DNA from: Leguminivora glycinivorella
Taxonomy: Eukaryota > Arthropoda > Insecta > Lepidoptera > Tortricidae
Length of the DNA stretch: 64,000 bases
Direction of reading: 5' to 3'
Assembly: GCF_023078275.1 (NCBI RefSeq)
Contig: NC_062979.1
Span: 19,883,848-19,947,847 of the forward strand
The notes below the pieces were generated by a model that saw only the letters and a list, made by a program, of their open reading frames with translations, did not search any database and was not told the origin of the DNA. Below are positions 60,586-64,000 of the stretch, piece by piece. Position 1 is the first letter of the stretch; each line of letters begins with the position of its first letter. The position numbers were made by a program, and so were the translations under genes.

Positions 60586-62149
60586 GAAAAAATTCTACAT
60601 TTACATTATTGGAATCAACACGGGCACTGGCGTTATTGATTTTTAACGTGCTTTTATTCGTGATGGGAAAATAATAAGTAATTTTCCCTTTGTCTGGGGC
60701 AGTATTTACTAACACGTTATTTTCAATAGAAGATTTCCTGTTTTTTAACATTTGGATAATGCCACCGCCGTCCTTAGCCACAGGAATGAACTTGTTATCG
60801 TAGTCTATACTATCAATAATAACATTGATTTTGTTGCATACAGTTTTTAAATAATTTTGGTGGCTGACATAGTTATTATAGTAATCTAAAAATGTACAGT
60901 GTGGAAGCTGATTACATAACAATCGAATTACACTATTAAGTTTCCACTTATTTAAAAATTTGTTCTCGCTAACTTTTAACAAGACAATATTTGTGTTTTC
61001 TAATCTTTTAATAGCGGCTGATAACTCATACAATAGCATTCCTGGGTTTGAGTCATTTTCACCAACACAGATTATTATGTGATCTTGCTTTGACAAATTT
61101 AAGTCATGACATGATTTTAAAACCTCCTGTGCTGACGCAAATGGTTTAGTGATGGAAAAAATCTTATATTTTTCGTATTGTGTATTAAATCTTGACGCAA
61201 AAAGTTTCACTGCTAAGCCTACACACTGTTGCGTGCCTAATATGTATATTTCCCGCTGTTTAGTCTCGGTCTCGATGATGGAAGGCTGTGCCAAATCCTT
61301 ATCAGAAGTCATAAATGGATCTTGTGAACTTTCCTTTAATAATTTGTCAGCGTCGGCGGCGTCTCCGTCTACTCCATGTCGTGTACATATTGGAGAAATC
61401 AGAGATTCTTTTTGTTCCTTTTGCAGTTCTTGATTAATGTTAATCTTCGTTTCTTTTTTATTTTTGCTGCGAATTTTCATAGGGGTATTCTATTTATTTA
61501 ACGTTATCGAAGGTGATGAAGTCGATCTGCATACATTTTTAAGCGTCTCTATTTCTATTTTATATTGGTTAATTTGTTCCTTAAGGGCGAAGTTTTCTAA
61601 TAAAATATCTTCGATTTCTTTTTCTGCCGACAATAGGCGAGTTTCTAAAAGGGTTATTTTCTCTTCCATATCTAAAACTTTATCGCATTCGCATCTATTA
61701 ATGCCAGGGCAGCTCCTGTTCAGCCTGCTGTCCTCAGATGAGCAATCATCGCTTTCGTCTTCCGATGATAAGGAAGAAAAAGAGTTTTGAGTAGGTATAT
61801 TAACAACGATTTTATTATTCTCTGGCGTAGATCCTGGATGATCTTCCGGTAATGTTGGTGTAGACACATTCCCATCTCCCTCTTTTGTTGTTACCGTATT
61901 TATGTCTGCACCTGGTTTTGAGGATGGTTTACCACTCGGCGATAATGTCTGAGATTTTCCGACTACTGTTGCTGGACTTGCTTGACAGCAGTTCATGCAT
62001 TTCCAGTTTTTTTTGGAAGCTGGGTTCATCATGTTATACCTTGTTTTAGCATTCGAGCACTCCAGGTCATAAAAGCGCTTACATTTAAAGCAAGTAAGAT
62101 AACGTCTGCCTTTAATATTTTTCCCACATTTACCACATTGCTTCTCCAT
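60578..62149 (-). pseudogene. CR1-like LINE ORF1: PHD finger, coiled coil, SGNH-like region
   Basis: ORF1 proteins of this type bind the element RNA and form its ribonucleoprotein. Reading starts at the ATG at 62149. Residues 5-54 hold a PHD-type zinc finger with Cys pairs 5/8, 20/23 and 51/54 and Trp49. The fifth ligand, normally His, is Asp28 and is followed by Cys31; one base change (CAC to GAC) would explain this. A Ser/Pro/Thr-rich linker and an acidic Ser-rich stretch follow, then a heptad-like coiled coil at about residues 165-210. A TAG stop at 61490-61492 interrupts the frame; it reopens in the same frame, with an ATG at 61480, for 300 more codons. That second part has an SGNH-esterase-like region: GEND at its residues 140-143 fits the GxND block, while the place expected for Gly-Asp-Ser reads GTQ, so catalysis is doubtful. 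The end of ORF1 overlaps the start of the ORF2 frame by a few bases. Confidence 0.8.
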
Positions 62150-62299
62150 TTTTTTTTTTTAATACTGCGATATCTACTATTAAGCGCAAAGATGGTATCG
62201 TATGAACGCACCCAAAGTATTGGTTTCCGAACGAAAGATGCGCAGTGTCACACTGACAGCTAGACGTCAGTTGGTCAAAACACTCGGTCGTTCACCCGT

Positions 62300-64000
62300 A
62301 ATTAGTGTATTTTTTTGATGAAAATTAGTAGTTATTTCAAAACTTTTCCATGTGTGCGTATTCTCAAATAATAATAACTAGATGTGATTTTCATTCTATG
62401 TACAATATATGCTTAATTTCGCTCACCACGATGTTGTTTCGATCTTCGTAATATGCCGGGTAACGGCGGTATTGTTCTCAGTGATATCCAGTGAATTTTT
62501 ATCCAGTTTATCAAGGTTTTCAAAATAAATTAAGCGGAGCACTTGACAGAGGTAATGTTCACAACACAACACACCCACACACACCATACCTGAAAGAGTT
62601 CGGCCATATATACCTCGGTCCGGGCATTCACGTTGTATTTGCTTTCTAAGGATCTTACCCGTACTAACCTTACACCAGTGACTCGAACAGTTCGACTCTC
62701 CACCACTTCTTTATTAAAACAACGATCCAGATCGCGAAATCTGCATCTGATACTGGCACGCCGAACTGACTATTATCACGAGATAACTTCCATTTACACC
62801 TATCTTTCAGAATCTAACACTGCTGGTTAGACCTTATTCCTGAGGAGAAAAAGTTTGATTTTAGTTGAAGAAAATGTAAAGGATAAGAGTTTTTTGAAGT
62901 TACTTTTCGTTATTCCTGCAGCCTTAATTGACAGTAACTCGCATCGATTTATTTTGGAAAGTTCGCGTCGTGCCAGTTTTGTTAAACTTATCCAGTTTGT
63001 AATAAAAACTGACATTTTGAAGCCGAGAATAATTAAAGATTATGGACGCGTGCAGTGGACATAACTTCGTTAAGTTTGTGAGGTTAATAAATTAATGTCC
63101 TTTTGAGATATTTAAAGGTTGTTTGCTGATTTTGTTATCGGTACTTGACGCAGTATTCTAACAATGCTTCTTAGAGTTCTAAGATGTGATTGAAATATCT
63201 GAATGTGTGAAGTTTTATTGATATTATCCGATACATTATCCTGTCTAGAGCTATTCTATAAGTTCGAATAGGGCCGTTTAATTTGTGTAAGTAGGTAGGC
63301 ACCTACTGATGGATGTTAGATTCTTTCATGTTGATTGACTAGGCACCATGACGGTCTTAATAGGTACATCAAATATTGAAATGTGCTTAATTACAGATAT
63401 AGCAAAGCAATGCACTGTAAGCTAAAAAAAAGCTAAAATAATTCGCCTTACAGCAACATACTCTTTCCATTCTTATAGAGAAACCAAGGCATACCAAAAT
63501 CTCGTGAGAAAAAGCAGATCTTAATCTGATTAAGACATTAAACCAAATTATACTAAAACTTTTCATTATGAGTCACCCACGCATTTCACACTCAATCCGA
63601 TTGCCCTGTAATTACCTTCAACTGAACTTCTTTCGCCGCATCTTATCTAGACACTTTATCTGCTATACATCCAGAATTGCTATCGCAAACTCTTTAAAAA
63701 TCATTTATTAACTAAATTGAATCGTACGCAATGAAGATAAAGTTCTGGTGGAATATAAGAATTTTGATACGAGATTCGGTGAGTTATCAAACAATCTTTG
63801 CTAAAGGTACGTTGCAGATCTTTTAAAATATCCTGCAAATTATTTGAAACTTCCAATTGAACCTTTCCTTATCGAAGAAGGGTTGAAATTTGTATTGCAG
63901 AGATTTATATAAGAGTTTATGTAAGTTAGTGAAATATCTTCGGTGGTGCGTTTTGTATGCTAATGATCTGCACGGTGCTTATCGTACTGCTCACGATTGC
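62300..64000. other. No gene seen
   Basis: Sequence upstream of the CR1-like LINE. Frames reach only 69 codons and show no motif. No repeat recognised. Confidence 0.55.

Larger units (their letters stand above)
57317..62300 (-). mobile_element. Nearly full-length CR1-like non-LTR retrotransposon (LINE)
   Basis: The two ORFs, their order on the minus strand and the 3' tail all fit a CR1-like LINE. ORF1 begins at 62149 and ORF2 ends at 57615. A 3' UTR of about 280 bp follows and ends in a short ATTCT repeat at 57317-57336 (GAATA on the plus strand). Kapitonov and Jurka described CR1-like elements whose ORF1 carries PHD and esterase domains, and that architecture is seen here. The 5' limit near 62300 is a guess: about 150 bp of somewhat GC-richer DNA lies upstream of ORF1 and could be a 5' UTR. 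No clear target-site duplication was found. At least two in-frame stops and five frameshifts make this copy non-autonomous, but both ORFs remain traceable end to end, so decay is moderate. Confidence 0.85.

Noticed and set aside
58933..61790. Plus-strand frames of 70-117 codons
   Set aside because: Antisense to the CR1-like ORF1 and ORF2.

Overview
This looks like a window of nuclear DNA from a moth or butterfly (Lepidoptera). It is AT-rich. It carries CR1-, RTE- and R1-type LINE remains, tRNA-derived SINEs, short inverted-repeat elements, GGTTCCGTA-type repeats and Helitron-like ends that I know as common in lepidopteran genomes. The species cannot be read from it. I found no convincing host protein-coding gene, no structural RNA gene and no CRISPR array. 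Most open frames are short and are chance frames in AT-rich or repetitive DNA.

The recognisable coding DNA belongs to mobile elements. (1) A nearly full-length CR1-like LINE lies on the minus strand from about 62.3 kb down to 57.3 kb. Its ORF1 has a PHD-type zinc finger, a coiled coil and an SGNH-esterase-like region; its ORF2 has an AP-type endonuclease, a reverse transcriptase and a C-terminal region. Stops and frameshifts make it inactive. (2) A 5'-truncated RTE-clade LINE (36.3-38.0 kb, minus) is flanked by an 11-bp target-site duplication and seems to have landed in an older short foldback repeat. (3) A 5'-truncated R1-clade LINE (23.3-24.0 kb, plus) has a poly(A) tail and a 15-bp duplication. 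(4) More RTE pieces lie near 5.5, 12.6, 31.4, 42.4 and 45 kb. (5) A piggyBac-like remnant (50.05-49.22 kb, minus) has a spliceable first exon, a 315-nt intron and a second exon that runs out of the N-terminal region straight into the C-terminal region, so the catalytic core is missing.

Layout: 0-9 kb is mostly unassigned AT-rich DNA with short repeats. 9-10 kb holds repeat ends. 10.1-12.45 kb is a palindromic and tandem cluster of a roughly 420-bp repeat. 13.7-14.8 kb has a Helitron-like start, foldback modules and a TA-flanked MITE. 18.9-20.1 kb is a nest of SINE, GGTTCCGTA element and Helitron-like pieces. 21.45 kb has a tRNA-SINE. 25.5 kb has a foldback element. 26.5-28.7 kb has a roughly 440-bp tandem satellite joined to a long G-rich hexanucleotide array. 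29.3-33.9 kb holds foldback and MITE copies. 36-38 kb holds the RTE insertion. 42-48 kb holds LINE pieces, a MITE, a foldback element, a SINE and a GGTTCCGTA element. 49-50.7 kb holds the piggyBac remnant and another 420-bp repeat. 51-57 kb is mostly LINE tails and small palindromes. 57.3-62.3 kb holds the CR1-like LINE. The last 1.7 kb is unassigned.

The pieces do not form a host pathway. The window is best read as a record of repeated transposon insertion, nesting, inversion and decay in intergenic or intronic DNA. Family names come from motif recognition only; no database search was possible.
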